From Candidatus Methylomirabilis sp. (GTDB lineage Bacteria > Methylomirabilota > Methylomirabilia > Methylomirabilales > Methylomirabilaceae): 64,000 nucleotides of DNA. Positions 37,634 to 46,371 of the stretch are shown here, one piece after another. The stretch lies in assembly GCF_028716865.1 (NCBI RefSeq), contig NZ_JAQUOY010000017.1:1-64000 (forward strand). Direction: 5' to 3'. The translations under genes and the position numbers were made by a program. Each line of letters starts with the position of its first letter. Position 1 is the stretch's first letter. Under the pieces are notes generated by a model that was given only the letters and a program-made list of their open reading frames with translations, was not told the DNA's origin and searched no databases.

Positions 37634-38099
37634 GTACCCCTCACCTCTTCGAAAGTGTTGTATTACTATTCTTTGAATGAACTAAGTAAAAACTTAAAGA
37701 TCGGAGTAGTAATAGGACCCCTGGAAATGTGGATGAACCACCAAACCCCTAAACCTTCACGCCTTTCAATGGCTGATGCTATGTCAAGTGTTGTGTATAA
37801 ACGGTACATTCACTGAGGGCGTCAACAGCTATTAACAGACTACCCCCAGGAAATGACAACTTCCTAAATCTACTCACTTACACACACCTTGTCCACACCT
37901 GTTGAAAAACTCCTATAGCTTTAAATATCAGTAGTTAGCAAGGATTTCGACTAAACGGAGCAAAAAGAAAGCAATATCAGCCAACCTCGTCGTCCCCGTG
38001 CGCTATTTAGGCTTGACAGCAGCGATGCCGCAAGCTATATTGACCCTTGCTTTCATCATGAACGGGGGAATAAACCTTACTGCTCAATAGGAACTCATC
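37634..38099. other. Candidate chromosomal replication origin (oriC)
   Basis: This 466-bp spacer between divergent dnaN and rpmH is clearly more AT-rich than its surroundings. It has DnaA-box-like sites: TGTGTATAA (37792-37800, complement TTATACACA, fits TTATNCACA), TTGTCCACA (37889-37897) and TGTGGATGA (37728-37736, complement TCATCCACA), the last two with one mismatch. Gene strand bias switches here, and parS sites and gyrase genes lie nearby. A TTTAAATATCAGTAG stretch at 37920 may be the unwinding element. dnaA itself is absent from the spacer. Confidence 0.65.
38013..38041 (+). promoter_or_regulatory. rpmH: Sigma-70 promoter for rpmH
   Basis: TTGACA (38013-38018), 17 bp, TATATT (38036-38041), 58 bp upstream of the rpmH ATG. 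Both boxes and spacing are close to consensus, as expected for a strongly expressed ribosomal protein operon. Confidence 0.8.
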
Positions 38100-38234
38100 A
38101 TGAAACGGACATACCAACCCAACAAAAGTAAGCGAAAACGAACGCATGGCTTCCTTACTCGAATGAGCACCCCAAACGGCCGAAAGGTCATCAAGCGAAG
38201 AAGGGCAAAGGGGCGAAAAAGACTCACCGTGTAA
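38100..38234 (+). CDS. rpmH: Ribosomal protein bL34
   Basis: The 44-residue product [20 protein letters not shown]...LTV is a full-length L34, very basic. TAGGAAC upstream of the ATG is a weak ribosome site. It is followed by rnpA, yidD and yidC in the universal order, on the plus strand leaving the candidate origin. Confidence 0.97.
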   Translation: MKRTYQPNKSKRKRTHGFLTRMSTPNGRKVIKRRRAKGRKRLTV

Positions 38235-38303
38235 TGTTGCCCCACGCTTCCGCTAGGCGCCGCCAACCCAATCATTCTCAAGCTCAAGAGATCGATCGGA
38301 GAG

Positions 38304-38669
38304 ATGCGACAACCGGAATCGGGCCGTGCAGCCCGGCCAAGAAGGGCTTTAAATACAAATTATTTTACTCTGTATGCAAGGTTTCCGTCAACTAAAAAAC
38401 AAGAGCTCAGGCTGGCTTTTGGAACACGTGCGGGCACTGCAACTGTTCGGAATAAAGCTAAACGCTTGGCGCGTGAGACATTTCGGCTCAACCGCCATCA
38501 GCTTCCCCAAGGCATTGAAATTGTGATTACCGCGAAGAAGGGCATTGGTGCGCTTAGCCGACGCGATATGAGAGGTCAGATCTTTGACCTTTTTGAGCGC
38601 GCACGCAGACTCTCGCCTTCCAGTTCCTCTGAAGCGGGTCGGCCAGATGACATCAGCGAACATCGCTAG
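38304..38669 (+). CDS. rnpA: Ribonuclease P protein component
   Basis: This 121-residue basic protein carries the conserved RNA-binding block TVRNKAKRLARETFRLNRH near residue 47, corresponding to the RNR motif of RnpA. It helps RNase P RNA bind pre-tRNA. The N-terminal 15 residues may be an extension. It overlaps yidD by 23 bp. Confidence 0.92.
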   Translation: MRQPESGRAARPRRALNTNYFTLYARFPSTKKQELRLAFGTRAGTATVRNKAKRLARETFRLNRHQLPQGIEIVITAKKGIGALSRRDMRGQIFDLFERARRLSPSSSSEAGRPDDISEHR

Positions 38670-38862
38670 AGGTATTCTGCTGGCGTACAAGACCATTGTG
38701 TCGCCGCTTCTTCCGCCGGCTTGCAGGTTTTACCCTTCTTGTGCCGATTATGCCCATGAGGCGATAGGCAGGTACGGATTGGCGCGAGGCCTGCTTCTCG
38801 CCGTACATCGTCTCGCCCGATGTCACCCGTGGTGCCAGGGTGGATACGACCCGGTGAAATAA
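38647..38862 (+). CDS. yidD: Membrane protein insertion efficiency factor YidD
   Basis: I choose the ATG at 38647 (MTSANIARGILLAYKTIVSP), giving 71 residues. The Cys-containing core CRFYPSCADYAHEAI and CHPWCQGGYDPV are family hallmarks. It is thought to aid YidC-dependent insertion at the inner membrane. It lies between rnpA and yidC as usual. Confidence 0.94.
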   Translation: MTSANIARGILLAYKTIVSPLLPPACRFYPSCADYAHEAIGRYGLARGLLLAVHRLARCHPWCQGGYDPVK

Positions 38863-38905
38863 GGGGCCACCTTTTCGGGCGCTTAGCCTCCGGAATAGGA
38901 GTTAC

Positions 38906-40570
38906 ATGTCGACACAAGTGCGGGCACTGTTGGCGGTCGCTCTTGCGACCCTGATTCTTTTTGGTGGACAGTACCTCCTGCCCCGCCGCCCCGAGGAGAC
39001 GCCGGATCCGTCGAAAAAGGAGGCCGTCCCCGCAGCGGCAAAACCCGCCGCGTCCCCATCGAGCGACGGCTCTTCTCTCTCGGGTCGGCTTCAGGAGCGG
39101 GAGACCTCGCCCAGGGCGCCGGAGCGGGAAGTGATCGTGGAGACGGGTGTCGTGAAGGCCATTTTGACGTCGCGGGGCGGGGCGTTGAAGAGTTGGCAGC
39201 TCAAACCGTATTCGGTTGCTGATGGGCAGGGGGTGGACCTCGTCGCGCTCCAACCAGAAGACCTGACGGGCCCGCTTACGGTATCAAGCGGGAGTGCGGA
39301 ACAACCGGCGCCACTGGACTTCGACATCGACAAAGCGCAACTCAACCTTCGCGGGTCGTCCGAGACCGGGTCGATTCTCTTGTCTTCGCGGGGAAACGGC
39401 CCGCTCCAGCTCTCGAAGCGCTTGACATTCAAGGGCAACAGCTACCGGGCTGAGGTTGAGCTCTCCTGGAAAAACGCCGGCAAGGAGCCGATGACTATCG
39501 CGCCGGAACTCGCGTGGGGCCCAGGGTTCTACAGTGGTCGCGACGACAGGCGCACGCGGCCGTTGCCGCCCACCAGTTGGGTAGACGGGCATCGCGTGAC
39601 GGACGACCTTGGAGGCCTCCAGGGCATCGCCACCCATAAGGGGCAAGTGTCGTGGACGGCCCTTCAGAATCTCTATTTTGCCGCAGCGCTCTTGTCCGGG
39701 GACAAAGGGAGCGTGGCGACAGTGCGCAAAGGGCCACAAGAGCGGCCGATTATTTCTCTCGCCACCCCCGCCCAGAGCCTTCAGCCGGGTGAGGAGCTGA
39801 CCCAGCGCTTCGCTCTCTATGGTGGGCCGAAGGATATCGACCAACTGAAGGCCGCCGGGTCGGATCTGACCAACATCGTGGACCTTGGGTGGTTCGATAC
39901 TCTCGCCCGTCCGGCGCTGCACCTCCTGCGCTTCCTGCATCGTCTCAGCGGTAACTACGGCGTCGCCATTATCCTGGTCAGCCTGCTGCAGAAGGTCGCC
40001 CTCCATCCTCTTACCGCGAAAAGCCTCCGGTCGATGCAAGCCATGAAATCCCTGCAACCAAAGATTGCCGCCATCACAGAGCGCCTCAAAAACAATCCGC
40101 AGAAGAAGCAGCAAGAGGTCATGGCGCTGTACAGGAAGCACGGGGTCAACCCGTTGGGTGGCTGCTTGCCTATGCTCGTTCAAATCCCGATTTTCGTCGC
40201 TCTGTACAACGCCCTCTCGAGCTCAGTGGAGATGTGGCAGGCCCATTTCCTCTGGATCAAGGACCTCTCTCAACCCGATGCGCTCTTCACGATTAATCTG
40301 TGGGGCTTACAGAACTATCCTTTTAACCTTTTGGCCATTTTCATGGGCGGCAGCATGTTCCTGCAGCAAAAAATGTCCCCCAGTGTGGGTGATCCGCAGC
40401 AAGCACAGATCATGCTGTACATGATGCCTGTCATGTTCATCGTCATGTTTTGGACCTTCCCCTCAGGGCTTGTGCTGTATTGGCTTGTGAACAACGTTCT
40501 CCAGGTGGGTCAGCAACACTGGCTGCAGAAGCAAGGGAAGCTCACGCTCCGTGGACCGGAGGCGGCCTAA
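38906..40570 (+). CDS. yidC: Membrane protein insertase YidC
   Basis: This 554-residue protein has an N-terminal membrane segment (VRALLAVALATLILFGGQYL), a Pro/Ala linker, a large periplasmic beta domain (about 75-340) as in Gram-negative YidC, and the five-span insertase core beginning GNYGVAIILVSLLQKVALHP with the conserved Lys-Arg rich loop. It ends with VLYWLVNNVLQVGQQ. It inserts proteins into the inner membrane and points to a Gram-negative envelope. Confidence 0.95.
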   Translation: MSTQVRALLAVALATLILFGGQYLLPRRPEETPDPSKKEAVPAAAKPAASPSSDGSSLSGRLQERETSPRAPEREVIVETGVVKAILTSRGGALKSWQLKPYSVADGQGVDLVALQPEDLTGPLTVSSGSAEQPAPLDFDIDKAQLNLRGSSETGSILLSSRGNGPLQLSKRLTFKGNSYRAEVELSWKNAGKEPMTIAPELAWGPGFYSGRDDRRTRPLPPTSWVDGHRVTDDLGGLQGIATHKGQVSWTALQNLYFAAALLSGDKGSVATVRKGPQERPIISLATPAQSLQPGEELTQRFALYGGPKDIDQLKAAGSDLTNIVDLGWFDTLARPALHLLRFLHRLSGNYGVAIILVSLLQKVALHPLTAKSLRSMQAMKSLQPKIAAITERLKNNPQKKQQEVMALYRKHGVNPLGGCLPMLVQIPIFVALYNALSSSVEMWQAHFLWIKDLSQPDALFTINLWGLQNYPFNLLAIFMGGSMFLQQKMSPSVGDPQQAQIMLYMMPVMFIVMFWTFPSGLVLYWLVNNVLQVGQQHWLQKQGKLTLRGPEAA

Positions 40571-41288
40571 CGGCGGGGGTGCCTTGCCAGAGCAGGCGGC
40601 CCAACAGAGCGTTGCTTGCCGCAGTGAGTTGTTGCGCCGCGGGCTCGACCACATCGGGCTTCGGTTGACGCCGGTACAGCACGAGGCGCTCAGCGTATAC
40701 TTGTCGGAGCTGCGACGCTGGGCCGCGCACGTAAACCTGACCGGGTTACGGTCTGAAGAAGCGATCATCCGCGAGGGGTTCCTTCGCTCCTTCGCCTACA
40801 GGGCGGCCTTCGAGCCCACACCGTTGATGAAAGCCGTCGACGTTGGATCGGGCGCGGGATTCCCCGGGTTGGTCCTCAAGATAGGCTACCCCGACATCGA
40901 CATGCTGCTGCTCGAACCCAGGCGCAGGCGAGCCACTTTTCTGCGTTCCATCATACGGCGACTGGAGCTTACCGGAATTCGCTGCATCCAGGCGAGGGTC
41001 GAGGAGCTGCACGGAAGCGCCGAGCATCAGGGCGGCTACGACGTCGCCTTCGCGCGGGCAGTGGGACCGGTTCCGGATGTGGCGCGCAGGGTGGAGCCGC
41101 TTCTGAAGCCTGGTGGGCGGTTGATCTTGCAGATGGGCCAAAGGACGCGCGGCTTGCTTCCGCTCGCGCGCCCGCTGCTTCGCGTATTAGGAATGAGGAC
41201 GCAACTCCTTGAGGTCCCGGCCCCCGATGTGGGGTATTCGCCAACCCACCTGCTCATCCTGGATAAATTGCCCCTTCTCGCCTCATAA
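40551..41288 (+). CDS. rsmG: 16S rRNA (guanine527-N7) methyltransferase
   Basis: This 245-residue protein overlaps the end of yidC by 20 bp; a start nearer MPEQ-like codons at about 40584 is possible. The SAM motif VDVGSGAGFPGLVLKI and the FARAVGPVPDVARRVEPLLKPGG region identify RsmG (GidB). It methylates G527 of 16S rRNA. jag, mnmE and mnmG, often found here, are missing. Confidence 0.92.
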   Translation: MDRRRPNGGGALPEQAAQQSVACRSELLRRGLDHIGLRLTPVQHEALSVYLSELRRWAAHVNLTGLRSEEAIIREGFLRSFAYRAAFEPTPLMKAVDVGSGAGFPGLVLKIGYPDIDMLLLEPRRRRATFLRSIIRRLELTGIRCIQARVEELHGSAEHQGGYDVAFARAVGPVPDVARRVEPLLKPGGRLILQMGQRTRGLLPLARPLLRVLGMRTQLLEVPAPDVGYSPTHLLILDKLPLLAS

Positions 41289-41304
41289 TGTTTCACGTGA
41301 AACT
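41289..41304. promoter_or_regulatory. parS site 1
   Basis: TGTTTCACGTGAAACT differs from the consensus 16-mer TGTTTCACGTGAAACA only in the last base. It lies directly after the rsmG stop, upstream of parA, and should be bound by ParB. Confidence 0.92.
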
Positions 41305-41518
41305 CCTCCCAATCCGTCGCTTTATTCCTGCCGCCGGCTGTGGTACTCTTTCCGATTAAGTGCAGGGCTCTTCCAGGAATCACGTGGATATGGCGGGAGC
41401 CTGAACAGCGCTTCAAGGGGCGGGAGAGTGATGGCTGTCTACCATATCCAGGAACCCATCGAAATATCGTTCACTCACACAAGAGCCGGAAGGGCCAAGT
41501 TTAATAGGGAGGGCAGCA

Positions 41519-42289
41519 ATGCGTATCATCGCCATTGCGAACCAAAAGGGTGGGGTCGGCAAGACGACAACGGCCGTGAATCTGGCCGCCTCTCTCGCGG
41601 CGGAGGAGCAGCGGACGCTCCTCCTCGACATCGACCCGCAGGGCAATGCCACGAGCGCATTAGGGGTCGCACGCGAGGCCACGCCGGCCGCCTATGACCT
41701 GCTCATGGGTGGGGCAAAGGTCGCTGAAGTGGTGCGGCCGACCCCGGCCCCAGGGCTGGACCTGGTTCCGGCTGGAGACCGCCTCATCGGGGCGGAGGTA
41801 GAGCTGGCCTTAAGCCCGCATCGTGAAGCTCGCCTGAAGGATGCGCTAAGCATCGGAGTGGAAGAGTATGCCTACGTGTTGATCGACTGCCCGCCTTCCC
41901 TTGGCCTGCTGACGGTTAACGCCTTGGCAGCCGCCCACTCAGTTCTGATTCCGCTTCAATGCGAATACTACGCCCTGGAAGGATTGGCCAGGATTATGGA
42001 GGCCATCACCCTCTGTCGGATGAGCCTCAACCCGGGCCTTCAGGTCGAAGGGATCGTCCTGACTATGTATGACATGAGGCTGAATATTTGCGAGCAGGTG
42101 GAGCAGGAGGTGCGGCGCCACTTTCCGCACGCAGTCCTGAGAACGGTGATTCCCCGAAACGTGCGACTGAGCGAGGCGCCCAGCTTCGGGAAACCGGTTC
42201 TTCTCTACGACAGCCGCTCGTCCGGGGCGGAGAGCTACCTTCGCTTAGCCAAGGAGATTATCGATGGTGCAACGCAAAGCCCTCGGTAG
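41519..42289 (+). CDS. parA: Chromosome partitioning ATPase ParA (Soj)
   Basis: This 256-residue protein begins [20 protein letters not shown], the deviant Walker A with its signature Lys, followed by [12 protein letters not shown] and [18 protein letters not shown]. It lacks the long N-terminal helix-turn-helix of plasmid ParA, so it is the chromosomal type. GGGAGGG precedes the ATG. It overlaps parB by 26 bp. Confidence 0.95.
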   Translation: MRIIAIANQKGGVGKTTTAVNLAASLAAEEQRTLLLDIDPQGNATSALGVAREATPAAYDLLMGGAKVAEVVRPTPAPGLDLVPAGDRLIGAEVELALSPHREARLKDALSIGVEEYAYVLIDCPPSLGLLTVNALAAAHSVLIPLQCEYYALEGLARIMEAITLCRMSLNPGLQVEGIVLTMYDMRLNICEQVEQEVRRHFPHAVLRTVIPRNVRLSEAPSFGKPVLLYDSRSSGAESYLRLAKEIIDGATQSPR

Positions 42290-43103
42290 GGGGTTGGAGG
42301 CACTGATCCCCGGAGCCGATTCCTCCGGGGTCATGCAGGTCCGGATAGAGGAGATCGCCCCCGGCACATCTCAGCCACGCCACGCCATGAACGACTCCAA
42401 GCTCAACGAGTTGGCGGCCTCTATTAGGGCCCATGGGGTACTCTTGCCCATCCTCCTTCGTCGAGAAGGGGGTCGGTTTGAGGTGGTAGCCGGGGAGCGG
42501 CGCCTGAGAGCTGCACGGATGGCAGGACTCGACACAGTCCCGGCCCTGGTAAAAGAGCTGTCCAGTAGCCAGGCGCTGGAGGTCGCGTTGGTAGAGAACC
42601 TGCAGCGGGAGGACCTGAACCCGATCGAGTCGGCTGAGGCGTACTTAAGGCTTCAGGATGAGTTTGGGCTGACCCAGGAAGAGGTGGCCCGGCGTGTGGG
42701 TCGCGATCGCTCCTCGGTGGCCAACGCGTTGCGGCTCCTCAAGCTTCCAAAGCAGATCCAGGCCGACCTCGTTGAAGGCGCCTTGTCCGAAGGACACGCT
42801 CGGGCTCTGCTGGGGCTGGAGCGGGGGACCGACCAGATCAAAGCGCGCAATGAGGCGATCCGCAGAGGCCTGTCCGTTCGCGCCACCGAAGCGCTAGTCC
42901 GGCGGCTGAAACAGGCCGGCAGTCGGGAGCGTCGCCCGGCAGTAAGCGAACCGACGTTCCGGGCAGCCGAGGATGCCCTTCGGCAGGCGCTCGGGACCAA
43001 GGTTCGGATCTGCAGAAAAGGGGTGGGAGGGACGGTCGAGGTAGAGTTCTACTCGATGGAGGACCTCGAGAGGATCTACGAGCGCATCTGCGGGCGCGAC
43101 TGA
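42264..43103 (+). CDS. parB: Chromosome partitioning protein ParB (Spo0J)
   Basis: This 279-residue protein has the CTP-binding ParB/Srx domain ([20 protein letters not shown], then [13 protein letters not shown]) and the DNA-binding helix-turn-helix [20 protein letters not shown]. The C-terminal dimer domain follows. It spreads from parS and acts with ParA in origin segregation. Confidence 0.95.
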   Translation: MVQRKALGRGLEALIPGADSSGVMQVRIEEIAPGTSQPRHAMNDSKLNELAASIRAHGVLLPILLRREGGRFEVVAGERRLRAARMAGLDTVPALVKELSSSQALEVALVENLQREDLNPIESAEAYLRLQDEFGLTQEEVARRVGRDRSSVANALRLLKLPKQIQADLVEGALSEGHARALLGLERGTDQIKARNEAIRRGLSVRATEALVRRLKQAGSRERRPAVSEPTFRAAEDALRQALGTKVRICRKGVGGTVEVEFYSMEDLERIYERICGRD

Positions 43104-43111
43104 GTACTTGG

Positions 43112-43127
43112 TGTTGCACGTGAAACA
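43112..43127. promoter_or_regulatory. parS site 2
   Basis: TGTTGCACGTGAAACA matches the parS consensus with one change (T to G at position 5). It lies 9 bp after the parB stop, so parAB is bracketed by parS sites. Confidence 0.85.
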
Positions 43128-43141
43128 TTACAGGAGCGGGT

Positions 43142-43840
43142 TTGCATAACCGGGTGCTGAGGGCGCTGGTCTTCCCATTGGAAGATCGGGAATGGCTGTC
43201 GAAGATCGTGGTTGGCGGCAGCGTTGGACTGCTCTTGGAGGCCCTCTTTGTGACCCTTGGTTTCCTGCTTACCCGGGAATTCGCCATCGCGGGGTCCTTG
43301 CTGGCGCAAGCGACCAACTTCCCCGCGCTCGGCTTTGTGGTGCTGGTTTTTCAAGGCGCCCTGAAAGTTCCCCAAGCAGACTCGATGCCGTCGTGGAGGC
43401 AGTGGTCGGCCTTGTGTCTGAAGGGGTTGCTGCTGTTTATGCTCGGCATGGCTTACGAGGTCATTCCCCTTCTATTCATCGTCTCCGGCTTCGGCCTTTT
43501 GGCCCGAGGGGGTGTAGCGCTGGGTCTCGGCCTCGTCCTGATGCTGCTCGGAATGCTCGCCGGGATTACAGCCGGATTCTTTCTCCCGATGGGTATTGCG
43601 TGCTACCTTGAGGAGCGCCGGCTGGAAGCGGTCCTTCACCCGGTGGCGGTCTGGCTTAAGATCCGAAAAGTACTTGCCGAGTATGCGGCAGCGTACCTGC
43701 TGAGTATCGGCTCACTTATTGGGGCAGGCCTCATCGGAACCATCCCGGTTCTGGGAGCCCTGCTGTGGCCCTATCTGACGTTCTATCTCCTGGTGGTAGG
43801 TGCCCGCCTTTTTGGAGAGATCTGCTCGGTTGCTGGATGA
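43142..43840 (+). CDS. DUF4013 integral membrane protein
   Basis: The 232-residue protein starts at TTG with CAGGAGCGGG upstream (MHNRVLRALVFPLEDREWLS). It has about five hydrophobic spans, including VVGGSVGLLLEALFVTLGFL and GLVLMLLGMLAGITAGFF, and matches the DUF4013 pattern of an Asp/Trp-containing N-terminus followed by a loosely conserved membrane bundle. Function is unknown. It lies just downstream of parB and the second parS site. Confidence 0.8.
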   Translation: MHNRVLRALVFPLEDREWLSKIVVGGSVGLLLEALFVTLGFLLTREFAIAGSLLAQATNFPALGFVVLVFQGALKVPQADSMPSWRQWSALCLKGLLLFMLGMAYEVIPLLFIVSGFGLLARGGVALGLGLVLMLLGMLAGITAGFFLPMGIACYLEERRLEAVLHPVAVWLKIRKVLAEYAAAYLLSIGSLIGAGLIGTIPVLGALLWPYLTFYLLVVGARLFGEICSVAG

Positions 43841-43921
43841 GGGGCGCCCCCCTCCGCTGATGGCAGTCACAACTCTCGGCGTCTTAACGACAGCAGCAGA
43901 AGGCTCGGCCTTGAAGACAAC

Positions 43922-45091
43922 ATGAGTATCTATTGTGACTATAACGCCACTACCCCGATGCGTCCGGAAGTATTGGACGCGATGAGGCCATACTTCGATT
44001 CGCGCTTTGGCAATGCCAGTTCGAGCCATAGCCGGGGCAGAGAGGCCAAACTGGCCCTGGAAGAGGCGCGTGAAGCGATTGCGTCAGCGCTTGGGGCGCG
44101 GGAGAAAAAGAGCGTGATCTTTGTGTCTGGGGGAACGGAGGCGAACAACCTGGCCGTCAAGGGCGCGGCCTGGGCCGCCCGGGAACGGGGCCGCCACATC
44201 GTGACCTCGGCGGTGGAGCACCGGGCCGTCATCAGCGCCTGCCGGGCCCTGGGGGCGGAGGGGTTCGAGGTCACCTGTCTGGCGGTCGACGCAGAGGGGC
44301 TGATCGATCCGGAGACGGTCAAGCGAACCGTTCGGACCGACACCACGGTCATCTCCTTGATGCATGCCAACAACGAGACCGGAGTCATCTTTCCGATTGC
44401 TGAAATCGGGCAGCTTGCGCGGGAACGCGGTATCGTCTTTCACTCAGACGCCGTCCAGACGTTTGGCCGTCTTCCGGTCGATGTCGAAGCCCAAGGAGTC
44501 GAGCTGCTTACCATTTCAGGACACAAGATCTACGGGCCGAAAGGGATCGGGGTCCTGTATGTCCGTCCGGGAACAAAGCTCGTCCCTCAAATACATGGGG
44601 GGGAGCAGGAGCATGGCGTCCGGGCCGGGACAGAGAATGTGGCGGCGGCCGTCGGCATGGCCTGTGCGGCAAGGCTCGCACTCGAATCGATGCAGATCGA
44701 GCGCCACCGTCTGAAGATGCTCAGGGATCGCCTTGAGGCGGGTATTCTCGGCCGGATCACGGGGACGCGGCGGAATGGCGACCGGGATCAGCGACTGTCT
44801 AACACCTCGAACATCTCATTTCAAGGGGTTCGGGCAGATTCATTGCTGGTTGCGCTGGATCTCGAGGGGGTTGAAGTCTCCGCGGGCGCCGCCTGCGCCT
44901 CCGGCGCGCTTGAGTCGTCGCACGTCCTGCGGGCAATGGGCCGAAGGTCTGAGATTGATGGCGGCGGGATTCGGTTTTCGCTGGGCGCCGGGACGACGGA
45001 AGCAGAGATCGACCGCATCCTGGAGCTCTTGCCGCCACTGGTTGAGCGGGTCCGTGCTGCGAAAGTAGAGGGTATAGGGGGTAGGGTGTAG
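43922..45091 (+). CDS. Cysteine desulfurase (NifS/IscS type)
   Basis: This 389-residue PLP enzyme has DYNATTPMRPEV at the start, SGGTEANNLAVKG, HANNETGVIFPI, the PLP-binding Lys in ISGHKIYGPKGIG and the catalytic Cys in SAGAACASGALE. It takes sulfur from cysteine. mnmA follows 165 bp downstream, so the sulfur probably goes to tRNA 2-thiouridine; a role in Fe-S assembly is not excluded. A G-rich repeat overlaps its 3' end. Confidence 0.93.
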   Translation: MSIYCDYNATTPMRPEVLDAMRPYFDSRFGNASSSHSRGREAKLALEEAREAIASALGAREKKSVIFVSGGTEANNLAVKGAAWAARERGRHIVTSAVEHRAVISACRALGAEGFEVTCLAVDAEGLIDPETVKRTVRTDTTVISLMHANNETGVIFPIAEIGQLARERGIVFHSDAVQTFGRLPVDVEAQGVELLTISGHKIYGPKGIGVLYVRPGTKLVPQIHGGEQEHGVRAGTENVAAAVGMACAARLALESMQIERHRLKMLRDRLEAGILGRITGTRRNGDRDQRLSNTSNISFQGVRADSLLVALDLEGVEVSAGAACASGALESSHVLRAMGRRSEIDGGGIRFSLGAGTTEAEIDRILELLPPLVERVRAAKVEGIGGRV

Positions 45092-45230
45092 GGTAGAGCC
45101 TGCCCTACAAATCTCCGTTCCCCCTTCGACAAGCTCATGGCGAATGGTATGCTATTGAAAACATTGATCTTTTTCGTTTGTGCTGAGCCCGTCGAAGCGC
45201 GAGTAAGGGTGTACAGAATAGGCCTGGTGA
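45066..45230. repeat. G-rich repeat and GAGC...GTCGAA repeat between the desulfurase gene and mnmA
   Basis: AGGGTATAGGGGGTAGGGTG begins inside the 3' end of the desulfurase gene. It is followed by CCTTCGACAAGCTCATGGCG and, about 60 bp later, GTGCTGAGCCCGTCGAAG. Both belong to dispersed repeat families also seen near 24.1 kb and 27-30 kb. Confidence 0.6.
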
Positions 45231-45256
45231 AGGCATAAAAGACAAGAGCAAAATCC

Positions 45257-46360
45257 GTGAATCGTAAGCCGAGAGTCGTTGTGGCGATGAGCGGCGGGGT
45301 CGACAGCGCTGTCGCCGCCGCCCTGCTCCAAGAGCAAGGGTATGAGGTTATCGGGATCAGCCTGAAGCTGTTGTCTGAGGGGACAGGGAACGGCTCGGAG
45401 CGGGCCGATCGCTGTTGCTCTGTCAAGGATGCCGAGGATGCGAGGCTCGTAGCCGCGCAACTCGGGATCCCCTATTACGTACTGAATTATGAGTCGCAGT
45501 TCCATCGCGAGATCATCCAGGCGTTTACGGCAGGCTATATAGGGGGCCTGACGCCCAATCCCTGCGTGCGCTGTAATGAGCTGGTGAAGTTTGGATTTCT
45601 GCTCCGGCAGGCGGTGGGACTAGGGGCCGAGCACCTGGCGACGGGACATTATGCGCGAGTCGAGCAGGACCGTAAGAGCGTTCGCTTCGTGCTGCGTCGT
45701 GGGAGCGATTATGAGAGGGACCAAAGCTATTTCCTGTACAGCCTGACCCAGGAGCAGCTCGCTAGAATCTGCTTTCCCGTCGGTCATATGACTAAGGACC
45801 AGGTTCGAGAACGGGCTGCAGCCTACGGTCTACGGATCGCCGCCAAGGCCGACAGTCAGGATCTCTGCTTTGTTGGCCACGATTACCGGACCTTCCTCCA
45901 GGGGCGGTGTGGAGACCGTCTGAAGCCGGGCCCGATTACAGATCGTGCCGGTCGGATCCTCGGGCAACACAAGGGCGTGGCGCTCTATACCGTAGGTCAG
46001 CGTAGCGGTCTGGGGTTGGCTGGCGGCCCTTTTTACGTAATCCGGCTTGACTCGAGAACCAACGCGGTCATCGTGGGCAAGCGGGATGAATTGCTGCAAC
46101 ATGAATTCGTGGCCGACCAGCTTAACCTTATAGCGTGGGACCGCTTGAATGGGGAGCGGCCTGTCCTGACGAAGGTTCGCTCCCGCCAAGCTGCGATGCC
46201 GGCGACAGTGTTCCCTCTCGGCGATGGTCGGATACGGGTCCGATGGCAAGAGGCCCAGCCCGCCCCCGCCCCGGGCCAGGCGGCCGTATTCTATGATGCG
46301 GCGGAGCCCGACCTGCTCGTGGGCGGCGCCACCGTTGCGGCAGACCAACGGCCTCAATAA
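45257..46360 (+). CDS. mnmA: tRNA-specific 2-thiouridylase
   Basis: This 367-residue protein starts at GTG (MNRKPRVVVAMSGGVDSAVA) with the PP-loop SGGVDSAV. The catalytic Cys pair is seen in PNPCVRCNELVKFG and SQDLCFVGHDY, and GHYARVEQD lies between. It thiolates U34 of tRNA Lys, Glu and Gln, with sulfur likely supplied by the upstream cysteine desulfurase. Confidence 0.95.
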   Translation: MNRKPRVVVAMSGGVDSAVAAALLQEQGYEVIGISLKLLSEGTGNGSERADRCCSVKDAEDARLVAAQLGIPYYVLNYESQFHREIIQAFTAGYIGGLTPNPCVRCNELVKFGFLLRQAVGLGAEHLATGHYARVEQDRKSVRFVLRRGSDYERDQSYFLYSLTQEQLARICFPVGHMTKDQVRERAAAYGLRIAAKADSQDLCFVGHDYRTFLQGRCGDRLKPGPITDRAGRILGQHKGVALYTVGQRSGLGLAGGPFYVIRLDSRTNAVIVGKRDELLQHEFVADQLNLIAWDRLNGERPVLTKVRSRQAAMPATVFPLGDGRIRVRWQEAQPAPAPGQAAVFYDAAEPDLLVGGATVAADQRPQ

Positions 46361-46371
46361 GCGAGCGGCGA

